Notes: generated from the sequence alone by a model not told the origin. A stretch of DNA of 64,000 nt from Candidatus Intricatilinea gracilis (GCA_016702605.1 JADJDQ010000021.1:1550001-1614000); one strand, 5' to 3'; shown: positions 45,438 to 54,801, numbered from the stretch's first letter. Made by a program: numbers and translations.

Positions 45438-46652
45438 TCAAGCCATCGGCCCTCGCGGCAGAGCAGCGCGCTTGAACTGTGACTCGATCAGCTTCCTGCC
45501 CAGGTGGTTCAACGTGACGTCACCCCGTGCCAGGCGGGTCGAGACGTCGATGGCGCGCAGCCCGCGGTTCATCAACTGCGCAGCGGCGCGATCGTTTGGC
45601 GCCAGGCGCGCCAGCAACCACAAGGCGTAGGCGCTGCGCAGGCGCGGGCGCCAGGTGGCAGCGGCGCCCAGGTGCTGCCGGGCCAGGTGGCGGTCACCCT
45701 GACGCAAGGCGGCACTGCCAGCGGCAAACTGGTGGTGACGGCGCACCAGCGCCAGTTCGGGATCGGTCGCGAAGTGCTCGGCGAACAACTCGTCGAAGTA
45801 CGACAGCTTGTTGATCTCGAAGAGATACGAGTTGGCGCCCGTGGCCAGATGACCCTGGCTCAAAGGGCGCGCCCCTGCGGCGCGTTCGTACTTGATGGCA
45901 CTGGGCACCGCAATCATGTTGGCCCTGAAGTGTTTCGACAACAAGCCGAGGAAGCGGTAGTCCGCCGCATTGCGGGTGTGTGTCGAGAACGGGCCGATGG
46001 TGTCCAGTGCATGGCGCGTCAGCAGCGTCACCGGCAACCAGTTGAGGTAACCCCAGCGCATGTGTTGAAAGATCTGGCCCCGGTACAGCCGGGCGTTGGC
46101 GTGACCGGCCGCCAGGGCTGCCGCCTGCCCCCACTCGCCGACGGGTTCGCACCTGTCGTACACACGCAGGTAGTCGTCCGTCTCGTCGGCCGGGAGATTC
46201 AGTCGGGTCGAGCCGATGGCCCGGGCAAACGCCGGGTACTGGTCCGAGATCTCGTAGCGATCGTGTGGCACCACATGGCCGTCGCCATAGTCCTGGTCGA
46301 ACTCGGTGGTGACGAAATGATCGTCAGTCGACCAGGTCAAGAACGACGTCGTCAACTCGAGAAAGTGCGGGCGCCAGGCGTCGTCCGAGTCGAGGAAGGT
46401 CAGCAGCCTGCCGCGCGATGCCGCCAGGCCGACGTTGCGCGCGGTGTAGACACCCGCATTGGCCTGGTGGATGAACTTGATGCGGTCGTCCAGGCCGGCC
46501 AGCAGGTCGCGTGTGTTGTCCTGCGAACCATCGTCGACGACGATCAGTTCCCAGTCCTCGAAGGTCTGTGCCTGCACGCTGCGCACCGCACGCAGGATCG
46601 TGTCTGCCCGGTTGTAGGTCGGCAGGATGATCGAGACTTCGGGGGTTCGCAT
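45438..46652 (-). CDS. Family 2 glycosyltransferase
   Basis: The 404-residue enzyme has a GT-A fold at the N-terminus: VSIILPTYNRADTILRAV, IVVDDGSQDNT, ANAGVYTARNVGLAASRG and the metal-binding LTFLDSDDAW (DxD). Residues 100-230 contain further conserved pieces (YLNWLPVTLLTRHAL, DYRFLGLLSKHF). The C-terminal 120 residues are helical, with repeated Ala/Arg/Leu segments possibly TPR-like (GSAALRQGDRHLARQHLGAAATW). Donor and acceptor cannot be told; cell-surface polysaccharide or glycoprotein synthesis is typical. ATG at 46652 lies directly before the conserved MRTPEVSIILP. Confidence 0.88.
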   Translation of the reverse strand: MRTPEVSIILPTYNRADTILRAVRSVQAQTFEDWELIVVDDGSQDNTRDLLAGLDDRIKFIHQANAGVYTARNVGLAASRGRLLTFLDSDDAWRPHFLELTTSFLTWSTDDHFVTTEFDQDYGDGHVVPHDRYEISDQYPAFARAIGSTRLNLPADETDDYLRVYDRCEPVGEWGQAAALAAGHANARLYRGQIFQHMRWGYLNWLPVTLLTRHALDTIGPFSTHTRNAADYRFLGLLSKHFRANMIAVPSAIKYERAAGARPLSQGHLATGANSYLFEINKLSYFDELFAEHFATDPELALVRRHHQFAAGSAALRQGDRHLARQHLGAAATWRPRLRSAYALWLLARLAPNDRAAAQLMNRGLRAIDVSTRLARGDVTLNHLGRKLIESQFKRAALPRGPMA

Positions 46653-46856
46653 GGAGGTCGCCCAAGTGGTTGCTGGCGATCCCACAGTAGCGACTGCTCA
46701 TGAAAGTGCCGCGACAAGACGGAGTCAATCGCGTGACACCTGCAGACTGTCGCAGCCTGCGCACGCTCACATCAGATCGCCCACAGTGCCCTTTGTTGCC
46801 GCGGCCATGCACGCCTTCGACGCAGCGGGCGCGGGGTGGCCGGGCGAGGCGATCTT

Positions 46857-48350
46857 TCAGGTTGCTTCTTGCCTGGACCTGCGAGCCAACCCGTGCGCAG
46901 GCTTGAACTCTGCCAGCACGGCTGTTGCGTGGCTGAGCGCTTGGGTTTGCTTGGCGGCGCACCAGCCGACGACAAACCAGGCGTGGGGCTCACGGTCGGC
47001 CCAGGCCTGGCAGAACTCGGCGGCCACGACCAGATCGTTGTAATCACCCAGCGCGGCCTGGGCCGGCTGCAGGCGCTTGAGGCTGCGCCGCAAGGCCTTG
47101 GGCCTGCACAGTGAGCCGACCAGTTCGAGCGCGTAACGCAGGCGCTTGAGGCGCTTGCGGGTGGTGTGTCGTTGCACGTCGTCGAGTGCGCCGAAGTTCG
47201 AGGCATCCACATGCAGCCGGCGCTGCAGGCGGTCGACCAGCGGCAGGGCCAGGCGGCTCAGGTCGAACGGGGCATCAGTGGCAGGGCCCGCCGGCGAGCC
47301 ATGCGCAAAACTCATCAGCTCGATCCACAAGGCGCCGGCTGCTGGCTCGCGCAAGGCGGCCGCCGCATCGTCGACATCTGCCGCGGCAGCCGTGTCGATC
47401 TCGAGCCCGGCCGGTGCACCCGCCTGCCGAAGCTGCGGCAACAAGGCGGCGACCAGGACATCGCGGTCGCGCGCCGCCCCCAGCCGCGCGAACAGCGCCG
47501 CCGCCTGCGCCGGCCATTGGCCCTGCATTGCGTCGGACCAGGCGCCGAAGACCCGCAACGCCGTCCTCAGCCGTCGCAGCCCGACCCGTGCCTGATGAAG
47601 ATGTTCGGGCTCACCGACACCACCCGCCACGGCCGAGGCATTGGGCAACACCTGATCGAGGCAGGCGCCGACCATCAGGCGCAGCGCCTGGTCGGGCGAC
47701 ATGGCCTCGCGCAGCAGCGGCTGACGCGCCGACGCCGGTGGTGAGGCCCCGAGGCCTCGCAGCAGCAGATCACCCCGTTCGGCCTTGCTCCTCGTGTCCA
47801 GCCACAGGCCGTGGCGTTGCTGCCAGCGTTGCGCCAGGACGAACAGGCCCTGCAAGGCGCCCGATTTCAGCTCGAACTCGATCTCGTGCAGGTCGAGCAC
47901 GGCGTCACCGGCGCGGATCTGGCCGACATCGAGTGCCACCTCGATGCTGGCACCCTCACACCGCATCAGCCGGTGGCAGCGCTGCACGTCGGTCTCGAAC
48001 CGCAGCATGAGCTGGTCGGCCCGCCCGTCCAGCGCCGCACTCAGGCGGTCACCCGCCGCATGCCCGGCATGGCGCGCCGGATCGAGGTGAACGTCGTCAC
48101 CGGTCTCGGCCAGCACGACCTCATGTTCGAGCCTCTGCGGGCCACTGCCCGGGGCCTTGAGCGTCTGTACCCAGACATCACCTTCGAGCCGCAGCCGCGG
48201 TGCGACACCGGCCCGGGCCAGGTGGCCATCCGGCGTGTCGTAGTAACGCGCCCTCAGGCGTGTGACCTGGGCCGCCGGCGTGGCCACGCCGCGGCGCACG
48301 GCGGCACGCGCCGGCACCGGGATCTGGAACTTCAGCTCGATTTCGTTCAT
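46857..48350 (-). CDS. CYTH-CHAD domain protein, putative inorganic triphosphatase / polyphosphate-binding protein
   Basis: The 497-residue protein begins with the CYTH signature MNEIELKFQIP (ExExK type). Acidic and basic tunnel residues follow, including LRARYYDTPDGHLARAGVAPRLRLEG, which together hydrolyse triphosphates such as PPPi. From about residue 215 a CHAD domain follows with the typical HQARVGLRRLRTALRVFG histidine/arginine helix and a second HTTRKRLKRLRYALEL helix. CHAD domains bind polyphosphate. The same two-domain architecture is seen in E. coli YgiF. Together with the nearby PPK2 and the pst-pho genes, this gives the region a phosphate/polyphosphate theme. Confidence 0.9.
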   Translation of the reverse strand: MNEIELKFQIPVPARAAVRRGVATPAAQVTRLRARYYDTPDGHLARAGVAPRLRLEGDVWVQTLKAPGSGPQRLEHEVVLAETGDDVHLDPARHAGHAAGDRLSAALDGRADQLMLRFETDVQRCHRLMRCEGASIEVALDVGQIRAGDAVLDLHEIEFELKSGALQGLFVLAQRWQQRHGLWLDTRSKAERGDLLLRGLGASPPASARQPLLREAMSPDQALRLMVGACLDQVLPNASAVAGGVGEPEHLHQARVGLRRLRTALRVFGAWSDAMQGQWPAQAAALFARLGAARDRDVLVAALLPQLRQAGAPAGLEIDTAAAADVDDAAAALREPAAGALWIELMSFAHGSPAGPATDAPFDLSRLALPLVDRLQRRLHVDASNFGALDDVQRHTTRKRLKRLRYALELVGSLCRPKALRRSLKRLQPAQAALGDYNDLVVAAEFCQAWADREPHAWFVVGWCAAKQTQALSHATAVLAEFKPAHGLARRSRQEAT

Positions 48351-48374
48351 GTGCCGATGTTCGCGCGCTTTGCT

Positions 48375-49007
48375 TCAGACTGTCTTGGTCTCGGCTGGTG
48401 CCGACACGTCCAGGCCGTCCAGCGGGTCATAACGCTGGCCGCGCAGCAAGGCAATGGGCGACTTCCAGTAGATCTCGACGTTGTGGAAGGGGTCGGTGAG
48501 GATCTTCGTCATCCAGGCCAGGCCCCAGGCCGGGCTGCGCAGCACGAACAGGTGCAGGGTGCGAAACAGCAGGCCACCCGCGCCAAGTGCGAACCAGGCC
48601 AGGCCGGTGTCATGCACCCAACCAGCCGCGCCCTGGGCTGGCTCGATCAGACCGAACAAGCTCGGGCTCAGCCATAGCAGCGCCGGCAACGACAACCAGA
48701 TGGTGATCAGCACCCCTTTGCGGCGCATGTTGTAGCCGACCTTGATCGACTCCTTGTGGCTGTAGCTCGTCTGGTTGAGTTGGTCGTAACCACGCGGCTC
48801 GAAGAAGATGTGGCCGCTCTGGCGCGACACCATGCCGATCACCCAGCCGATGATGCCGGCACTGGCCGGATCGGTGAAGGCCACGGCATAGGCCACCAGA
48901 AAACTGATCGCGCTGAGCAAATGCAGGCTCTGGTTGATGCGGCACTGGTGGTAATAACGGTGATCGTCGTGACGCAGGATCTCGACCTTCTTGAAGAACT
49001 CACGCAT
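48375..49007 (-). CDS. Membrane protein resembling the Mpo1/DUF962 family
   Basis: The 210-residue protein has about four hydrophobic segments. Two local resemblances point to Mpo1/DUF962: YYHQCRINQSLH near the N-terminus (compare H-x3-N-x3-H) and GWVIGMVSRQSGHIFFEPRG (compare the GW-x-x-Q-x-x-GH-x-x-FE motif). Yeast Mpo1 is an Fe-dependent dioxygenase in fatty-acid alpha-oxidation. The similarity is limited to these pieces, so the assignment is tentative. The gene lies 24 bp upstream of the CYTH-CHAD gene on the same strand, suggesting one transcript. Confidence 0.5.
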   Translation of the reverse strand: MREFFKKVEILRHDDHRYYHQCRINQSLHLLSAISFLVAYAVAFTDPASAGIIGWVIGMVSRQSGHIFFEPRGYDQLNQTSYSHKESIKVGYNMRRKGVLITIWLSLPALLWLSPSLFGLIEPAQGAAGWVHDTGLAWFALGAGGLLFRTLHLFVLRSPAWGLAWMTKILTDPFHNVEIYWKSPIALLRGQRYDPLDGLDVSAPAETKTV

Positions 49008-49317
49008 GGATAACTCCGACTGTTGAAAACATGTCGGCAGCGTGACAGCCGATCATGTAAGTGATTTGACAGCGCCGTGCTGCGTGCACGGCCGATGAAT
49101 CACCTCTGAGAGAAGTCAAACCCAGGGCTTGCAGCCGACTCCAGCAGGCAACATCCGCTCGATTGACATCGTCGTGTCATGTCGGAGTCACGGGATATTC
49201 ATGATTGCCGGCTAGATTGTGAGGCGGCTGGTGTACATCCGCCGCTCACCCGCTCACCCGCCAGGCACCGAATTGAATCTCGCCGCATCCTTCATCGGAC
49301 GACAACTGAACCTGACC
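49008..49317. other. 310-bp divergent intergenic region before the TRAP operon
   Basis: A hairpin (GCCGTGC, five-base loop, GCACGGC) lies at 49074-49092. A consensus-like TTGACA is at 49163-49168, but no matching -10 hexamer sits 16-18 bp downstream. The reading frame of the next gene stays open into this gap (from 49219), without lipoprotein-like features. No RNA gene is evident. Confidence 0.35.
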
Positions 49318-50211
49318 ATGCCACGTTTGTTGCGTCTGGCAGGGCTGTGCCTGCTAATAACGGCGGCAGTGCTGAGTCAATCGGCCTGTTCGGCCCGCGG
49401 ATATCTTGTGCGAAATATCGCAGACGAACTCGCCGGACAAGGACAAACACCAGAAGACGATGTGCAACTGGCGCGTGAAGCGAGTGCCTTTTACCTGAAG
49501 CTTTCCGAATCGGTATTGCGCCAGACACCCGGGCATGTCGACCTGGCAAGCAGTGTGGCGGCTGGTTTCACGCAATATGCCTATGGGTTTGTCGCCTTCG
49601 AGGCCGACCGCATCGAAAGCCGCGACGCGGGTGCCGCACAGAAGTTGCGTGAGCGCGCCCGGCGCCTGTATCTGCGTGCGCACCAACATGCCATGACGGC
49701 GCTCGAAACTCGGCATCCGGATTTTGCCGGCGCACTGGCGCAACTCGACCCCGTCCGCTGGCCACGCATCGACCCCGCCGAGGTCGGCCTGGCGTACTGG
49801 GCTGCAGCGTCCTGGGGCGGCTACATCTCCTTGTCCAAGGACCACCCGGATGACGTGGCCGACCTGCCCCTCGCCATCCGACTGGCCACCTTGAGCTGGC
49901 AGACCACACCGGATCACGGTGATGGTGCCGTGGCCAGCCTGATGGGCAGTTTCGAACTCGCCCGCCCTGGCGGCAGCCGGCAACAGGCGCGGGTGTTTTT
50001 CGATCGCGCCATCACGGCCGGTGGCGGCAAGAGCGCCGGTGCCTATGTGGCCAAGGCCGAGGGACTGGCCCTCACGGACGGCGACCGTGCGGCCTTCGAG
50101 GCGCTGCTGAGACAGGCCCTGGCAGCTGCTGCAGCGCGACCCGACCTGTCCAACCAGGTGATGCGTGAGCGAGCCCAGTGGTTGCTCCACAGCGCCGACG
50201 ACCTGTTCTGA
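49318..50211 (+). CDS. TRAP-transporter-associated lipoprotein TatT (T component, TPR-like)
   Basis: The 297-residue lipoprotein has a leader ending VLSQSAC. An all-helical body follows, matching the TatT family: YAYGFVAFEADRIESRD, RARRLYLRAHQHAMTALE, GLAYWAAASWGGYISLSKD and GSFELARPGGSRQQARVFFDRAI. In Treponema the T protein (Tp0956) forms a trimer with TPR-like helices that binds the P (solute-binding) component of a TRAP transporter. Here it is directly followed by such a P component and a fused membrane component, so the three form a TPAT-type system. ATG at 49318 is supported by the signal peptide. Confidence 0.85.
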   Translation: MPRLLRLAGLCLLITAAVLSQSACSARGYLVRNIADELAGQGQTPEDDVQLAREASAFYLKLSESVLRQTPGHVDLASSVAAGFTQYAYGFVAFEADRIESRDAGAAQKLRERARRLYLRAHQHAMTALETRHPDFAGALAQLDPVRWPRIDPAEVGLAYWAAASWGGYISLSKDHPDDVADLPLAIRLATLSWQTTPDHGDGAVASLMGSFELARPGGSRQQARVFFDRAITAGGGKSAGAYVAKAEGLALTDGDRAAFEALLRQALAAAAARPDLSNQVMRERAQWLLHSADDLF

Positions 50212-50250
50212 TCCGCCGAATCATCTACTTCAATATCCGCTGACATCTCC

Positions 50251-51276
50251 ATGACGAAACTACTCGGCGCCTTGCTGGTCTGCTTGTCCATCATTTGCGG
50301 GTCATCCGCGTCGGCGGCCGACAAACAACTGCGCATCGGCACGCTGGTGCCCAAGAACTCGTTGTACCACCGTCAGCTGATGGAACTCGGAGAAGTCTGG
50401 CGCACGGCCCAGGGTGGCAAGTCGAAATACCTCGTCTACCCCGACGGCAGCCAGGGCGGCGAGGCCGAAATGGTGCGCCGCATGCGTATCGGCCAGTTGC
50501 AGGGTGCCCTCATGTCGGTGGTCGGATTGCGCGAGATCGAAGCCTCGGTGGCTGCCATGCAGAACATGCCGATGTTGTTCAGGAGTTGGGAAGAAGTCGA
50601 CTATGTGCGCGAGAAAATACGCCCGGTGATGGAGAGGAAATTCCTCGACAAGGGGTTTGTCGTGCTTGCCTGGGGTGATGCTGGCTGGGTGCGCTTCTTC
50701 TCGAAGGACGCAGCCTTTCGCCCGGATGATTTCAAGCGCATGAAATTTTTTGCCTGGGGCTCGGAAACCGAGCAGCAGGACATCATGAAAAGCCTGGGAT
50801 ATACCCCGGTGCCGCTGGAAACCAGTGACATATTGCCCGCGATCCAGACCGGCATGATCAGCGTGGTGCCGTCCACGCCATATTTCGCACTGGCCGGCCA
50901 GATCTACAGCACGGCACCCAACATGCTCGAAATCAACTGGGCACCCATCGTCGGCGCCTTGGTGATCACTCGCAAGGCCTGGGACGACATGTCACCCGAG
51001 GTGCAGGCCGCCATGCGTGTGGCCAGCGACAAGGCCGGCGTGAACCTGCGGGCACAGGCTCGGCTCGAGGTCGACGAGGCGGTCGCTGCGATGAAGAAAC
51101 GTGGCCTGATCGTCAACAAGCCGAGCGCCGAGCAGATGCGCGAGTGGAACGACCTGGCCGACAAGCTCTACCCGCGCATCCGCGGCCACATGGTGCCCGC
51201 CGACACCTTCGACGACGTGATGCGCCACCTCAAGGCCTACCGCGCCCTGAGCGGCATCAGCAACAAGGCACCCTGA
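50251..51276 (+). CDS. TRAP transporter solute-binding protein (DctP family, TatT-associated)
   Basis: This 341-residue periplasmic protein starts with a signal peptide ending GSSASA-AD. The DctP fold follows: LRIGTLVPKNSLYHRQLMELGEVW, YPDGSQGGEAEMVRRMRIGQL, MLFRSWEEVDYVREKIRP, WGDAGWVRFFSKD and GMISVVPSTPYFALAGQIYS. It should deliver a small organic solute, probably a carboxylate or hydrophobic ligand, to the membrane component; the substrate is not evident. It sits 39 bp after tatT and two bases before the membrane-component start. Confidence 0.88.
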   Translation: MTKLLGALLVCLSIICGSSASAADKQLRIGTLVPKNSLYHRQLMELGEVWRTAQGGKSKYLVYPDGSQGGEAEMVRRMRIGQLQGALMSVVGLREIEASVAAMQNMPMLFRSWEEVDYVREKIRPVMERKFLDKGFVVLAWGDAGWVRFFSKDAAFRPDDFKRMKFFAWGSETEQQDIMKSLGYTPVPLETSDILPAIQTGMISVVPSTPYFALAGQIYSTAPNMLEINWAPIVGALVITRKAWDDMSPEVQAAMRVASDKAGVNLRAQARLEVDEAVAAMKKRGLIVNKPSAEQMREWNDLADKLYPRIRGHMVPADTFDDVMRHLKAYRALSGISNKAP

Positions 51277-51278
51277 TC

Positions 51279-53192
51279 GTGGCACCACGTCTGCTGGGCT
51301 GGCTGAGCCGGTTCGGCTGGATCGACGTCGCCTTCGCCTCGCTGGCCCTCGTGCTGATGGCGGTGATTCCGCTGGTCGAGGTGCTGGCGCGACCACTGCT
51401 GGGCAGAGGTGTGGCAAACGCGCCCGTTCTGGTCCAGCACCTGGGTTTGCTGATGGCCATGTTCGGCGCCCTGGCAGCCGAGCGCCACGGCCACCTCACG
51501 ACCCTGGGCACCGGTCTGGTCAGCCTGGTCGATGGCTACACGCGGCTGGCCGTGCTGATCTTCGCCCATGCCAGCGCGGCCCTCATCTGCGGCATGCTGG
51601 CGCTGGCGAGCTGGACCTTCGTGGCCAGCGAGATGGGTGCGGCGCGTGACCTGGCCTACGGCCTGCCGGTGTGGTGGGTGCAAGCGGCCATGCCGCTGGG
51701 TTTTGCCTTGCTCGGCGCCAAGCTGGGCGCACGTTGCGCGCAGGCCGCGCTGCCGCGGATGATCTGCGGTCTGGTGCTACCGGCCATGGGCGCGCTGCTC
51801 GCCGCGCAATTCGAGACCAGTGCCATGCCCTTGCTGCCGTGGGTGGTGTGTTTGCTGGCCTTGCTGCTGGCCGGCGCGCCCATCTTTGCGGCCCTCGGCG
51901 GGCTGGCGCTGGCCCTGTTCTGGAACGAAGGCTTGCCACTTGCCTCGGTGCCTTTGTCTCACTATCAGATCACCGTCAACCCGTCGCTGCCGGCGCTGCC
52001 CCTCTTCACGCTGGCCGGACTCGTCTTCGCGCGTACGGGCGCGGCGCAGCGGCTGGGCGCCGTCTTCATCGCCCTGTTCGGTGGAGGTGCGACGGGCACG
52101 GTCTGCGCGGCGGCCATCCTGTGTTCACTCTTTACCGCATTCACCGGCGGCAGCGGCGTCACCATCCTGGCACTGGGTGGCTTGTTGCTGCCGCTGCTGC
52201 GCCAGGCGGGGTTTGCCGAGCGCCGCGGCATCAGCCTGGTGACAAGTGCCAGCGCATTGGGTGTGTTGCTGGCGCCGTCGGTGCCACTCATCATGGTTGC
52301 CATCATCGCGCGGGTGCCGATCAACACCATGTTCGTCGCCGGCCTGGTGCCCGCGGCGGTGATGGTGGGTTTCCTGCTGCTGTTTGGTGGTTATCTGCGT
52401 CGTGGCCAGCCCGATGACACCGCGGCCGTGCAGTTGCCACCAGGCCTGGGCGAGGCCGGCACCCACATGGCAACGGCCAACGACGCCGTCTACCGCCAGG
52501 CACCGTCAGCCAATGCAGTGCATGGCTTGCGTCAGGCAGTCTGGGCCGCGAAGTGGGAGATCCTGGCGCCCGTCATCGCCATCGGATCACTTGTCAGTGG
52601 TGTGGCCACTCCCACCGAAGGTGCTGCGCTCACCGCCATCTATGCCGTCGTGACCCAGGCGCTGTTCCACCGCGAGCTCGACTGGCGATTGCTGCGCCTG
52701 TGCCTGGCCGATTGTGTGCAGGTGATCGGTGGTGTGATGCTCATCCTGGGCATGGCGCTGGGGTTGACCAACTACCTCATCGACGCCGGCATCCCCGATG
52801 CCGCCATCAGCTGGGCGCAGGGCTTGATTCCGAACCGCTACGTCTTTCTGCTGCTGCTCAACGTCTTCTTGTTCTTTGCCGGCGCATTGATGGAGATCTA
52901 CGCCGCCGTCGTCGTGCTGGTGCCGCTGTTGTTGCCCGTGGCGATGAGCTACGGCATCGACCCGGTGCACTTCGGCATCATCTTCCTGGCCAACATGGAG
53001 ATGGGTTTTCTATGCCCGCCCGCCGGCATGAACCTCTACTTCGCGTCGGCCATGTTCGGCAAACCCATGAGTTACGTCGCCTCGGCTGTGTTGCCGGCGC
53101 TGCTGGCCATCTTTGCCGGCACACTGGTCATCTCGTGGTTTCCGCTGCTGGCGACCGGATTGCCTGCGCTGCTGGGGGTCGGCATCAGGTAA
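51279..53192 (+). CDS. TRAP transporter fused permease (DctQ-DctM)
   Basis: The product of about 637 residues joins a small DctQ-like membrane domain (residues 1-165, with VAFASLALVLMAVIPLVEVLAR split over the first helix) to a large DctM domain of roughly twelve helices. DctM hallmarks include PLFTLAGLVFARTGAAQRL, FTGGSGVTILALGGLLLPLL, LAPSVPLIMVAI, ATPTEGAALTAIYAVV and EMGFLCPPAGMNLYFASAM. The GTG start at 51279 lies two bases after the preceding stop, indicating coupling. Fusions of Q and M are common in such systems. It imports solute using an ion gradient. Confidence 0.9.
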   Translation: MAPRLLGWLSRFGWIDVAFASLALVLMAVIPLVEVLARPLLGRGVANAPVLVQHLGLLMAMFGALAAERHGHLTTLGTGLVSLVDGYTRLAVLIFAHASAALICGMLALASWTFVASEMGAARDLAYGLPVWWVQAAMPLGFALLGAKLGARCAQAALPRMICGLVLPAMGALLAAQFETSAMPLLPWVVCLLALLLAGAPIFAALGGLALALFWNEGLPLASVPLSHYQITVNPSLPALPLFTLAGLVFARTGAAQRLGAVFIALFGGGATGTVCAAAILCSLFTAFTGGSGVTILALGGLLLPLLRQAGFAERRGISLVTSASALGVLLAPSVPLIMVAIIARVPINTMFVAGLVPAAVMVGFLLLFGGYLRRGQPDDTAAVQLPPGLGEAGTHMATANDAVYRQAPSANAVHGLRQAVWAAKWEILAPVIAIGSLVSGVATPTEGAALTAIYAVVTQALFHRELDWRLLRLCLADCVQVIGGVMLILGMALGLTNYLIDAGIPDAAISWAQGLIPNRYVFLLLLNVFLFFAGALMEIYAAVVVLVPLLLPVAMSYGIDPVHFGIIFLANMEMGFLCPPAGMNLYFASAMFGKPMSYVASAVLPALLAIFAGTLVISWFPLLATGLPALLGVGIR

Positions 53193-53293
53193 CCACTGTC
53201 GACTGCTTGGCATGGTCGGGCACCACGGTCACAGAACTGCCACAGACCGTCCAGACAATCCGCAGCTTGCAACCACCATCAGTCAGGACAACC

Positions 53294-54211
53294 GTGAACG
53301 CTCTCGACGACGACCTGGTACGCCGGCTCCACAACGACCTGCGCGACGACTTCGACGAAGAGTGGGAACTCGAACTCGAAGACCGCAACCTCGACCAGCT
53401 GGCGCCGTCCGATCAGCTGTTGCCGGCCGATCAGGTCAAGGCCGACCGGCGCACCTACTTTCGCGAGTTGTTTCGCCTGCAGGCCGAACTCGTCAAGCTG
53501 CAGGACTGGGTCGTTGCCACGGGCCACAAGGTGGTCATCCTGTTCGAAGGCCGCGATGCCGCCGGCAAGGGAGGTGTCATCAAACGCATCACGCAGCGGC
53601 TGAACCCGCGCGTGTGCCGTGTCGCCGCCCTGCCCGCGCCCAACGACCGAGAACGCACCCAGTGGTACTTCCAGCGCTACGCGGCGCATCTGCCTGCCGC
53701 CGGCGAGATCGTGTTGTTCGACCGCAGCTGGTACAACCGCGCCGGCGTCGAACGTGTCATGGGGTTTTGTGACGACGCCCAGTACGAGGAGTTCTTTCGT
53801 TCGGCGCCCGAGTTCGAACGCATGCTGGTGCGTTCGGGCATCCAGCTGATCAAGTACTGGTTCTCGATCTCGGACGACGAACAGCGACTGCGCTTCCTGG
53901 GCCGTATCCACGACCCGCTCAAGCAATGGAAGCTCAGCCCCATGGACCTCGAGTCGCGCCGGCGCTGGGAGGAATACACCCGGGCCAAGGAAGTGATGCT
54001 CGAGCGCACCCACATCCCCGAAGCCCCCTGGTGGGTGGTCCGGGCCGACGACAAGAAGAAGGCCCGCCTCAACTGCATCCAGCATCTGCTGAGCGAGATG
54101 CCCTACGTCGACGTCGAGCGCCCCGCCATCGCCCTGCCAGACCGTGAACGCAGCGACGACTACTCGCGCCAGCCTGTGCCGCAGGAGATCTTCATCCCCG
54201 AGGTGTACTGA
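53294..54211 (+). CDS. ppk2: Polyphosphate kinase 2 family protein (PPK2)
   Basis: The 305-residue kinase has Walker A in FEGRDAAGKGGVIKRI and Walker B in LFDRSWYNRAGVERVMGF. NPRVCRVAALPAPNDRERTQWYFQRY, KYWFSISDDEQRLRF and EAPWWVVRADDKKKARLNCI also fit. All are diagnostic of PPK2, which uses polyphosphate to phosphorylate nucleotides (GDP/ADP or AMP) or makes polyphosphate in reverse. A GTG start at 53294, preceded by AGGA, gives a normal length with a 60-residue acidic N-terminal segment. The nearby CHAD protein and Pst/Pho genes fit a phosphate-storage context. Confidence 0.92.
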   Translation: MNALDDDLVRRLHNDLRDDFDEEWELELEDRNLDQLAPSDQLLPADQVKADRRTYFRELFRLQAELVKLQDWVVATGHKVVILFEGRDAAGKGGVIKRITQRLNPRVCRVAALPAPNDRERTQWYFQRYAAHLPAAGEIVLFDRSWYNRAGVERVMGFCDDAQYEEFFRSAPEFERMLVRSGIQLIKYWFSISDDEQRLRFLGRIHDPLKQWKLSPMDLESRRRWEEYTRAKEVMLERTHIPEAPWWVVRADDKKKARLNCIQHLLSEMPYVDVERPAIALPDRERSDDYSRQPVPQEIFIPEVY

Positions 54212-54241
54212 GGGCAGGCGCCGAGGCGGGCAGACACAAGA

Positions 54242-54271
54242 ACGGGCAGGTGCTTGCGCGCCTGCCCGTCC
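54242..54271. terminator. Hairpin between convergent ppk2 and fasciclin genes
   Basis: ACGGGCAGG and CCTGCCCGT form a nine-base perfect stem around a ten-base loop. On the minus strand TTCTTGTGTC follows, so it suits termination of the fasciclin gene best and may serve both. Confidence 0.5.
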
Positions 54272-54294
54272 AACTGTTGATCGCTACGAGTCGA

Positions 54295-54801
54295 TCACTT
54301 CTTCTTGGGCGGCGTCAGCACACGATCGATCACATGCACGACACCGTTGGCGGCGGCCTGATCTGCCTTGATCACCAGGCCGTCCTCGACCGTGACATAA
54401 CCACCGGTCTTGGACAAGGCCAGCTTGGCGCCCTGTACCGTCGTGACACTGGTGTTGGTGATGCCGGCAGCATCGAGCTTGCCAGGCGCCACATGGAAGG
54501 TCAGCACGTCTTTCAGCGCCGCCGGGTTGGTGGCCAGATTCTGCATGGTCTTGGCGGGCACGGCCTTGAAGGCGTCGTTGCTGGGCGCAAAGACTGTGAA
54601 GGGGCCCACCGCCGACAACACCGGCTCCAGACCCGACTTGCGCAGCAGGTCGGTCACGGTCGACAACTCGGGGTTGGACGACATCACGTCGACAACACTC
54701 TTGGGCTTGGCCGACATGGTCGAGCAGGCCTGCAGGCCAAGAAACATGGCGCTTGCGGCAAGCAGGGAAACGGCGGACAGAGCAGAACGGCGAGAGATCA
54801 T
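54295..54801 (-). CDS. Fasciclin (FAS1) domain lipoprotein
   Basis: The 168-residue protein has a leader (MISRRSALSAVSLLAAS) ending in a lipobox LGLQAC, so it is probably envelope-anchored. A single FAS1 domain follows: NPELSTVTDLLRKSGLEPVL, the H1 box FTVFAPSNDAF, LKDVLTFHVAPGKL and the H2-like VIDRVLTPPKK at the end. FAS1 domains mediate adhesion or protein-protein contact; the bacterial role is mostly unknown. The longer frame upstream (to 55023) is Arg/Trp/His-rich and not conserved. It is divergent from pstS across about 290 bp. Confidence 0.9.
   Translation of the reverse strand: MISRRSALSAVSLLAASAMFLGLQACSTMSAKPKSVVDVMSSNPELSTVTDLLRKSGLEPVLSAVGPFTVFAPSNDAFKAVPAKTMQNLATNPAALKDVLTFHVAPGKLDAAGITNTSVTTVQGAKLALSKTGGYVTVEDGLVIKADQAAANGVVHVIDRVLTPPKKK

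Noticed and set aside
49074..49092. Hairpin taken as a terminator
   Set aside because: It lies between divergent starts rather than after a gene and lacks a T-run; it may be an operator, but there is no support.
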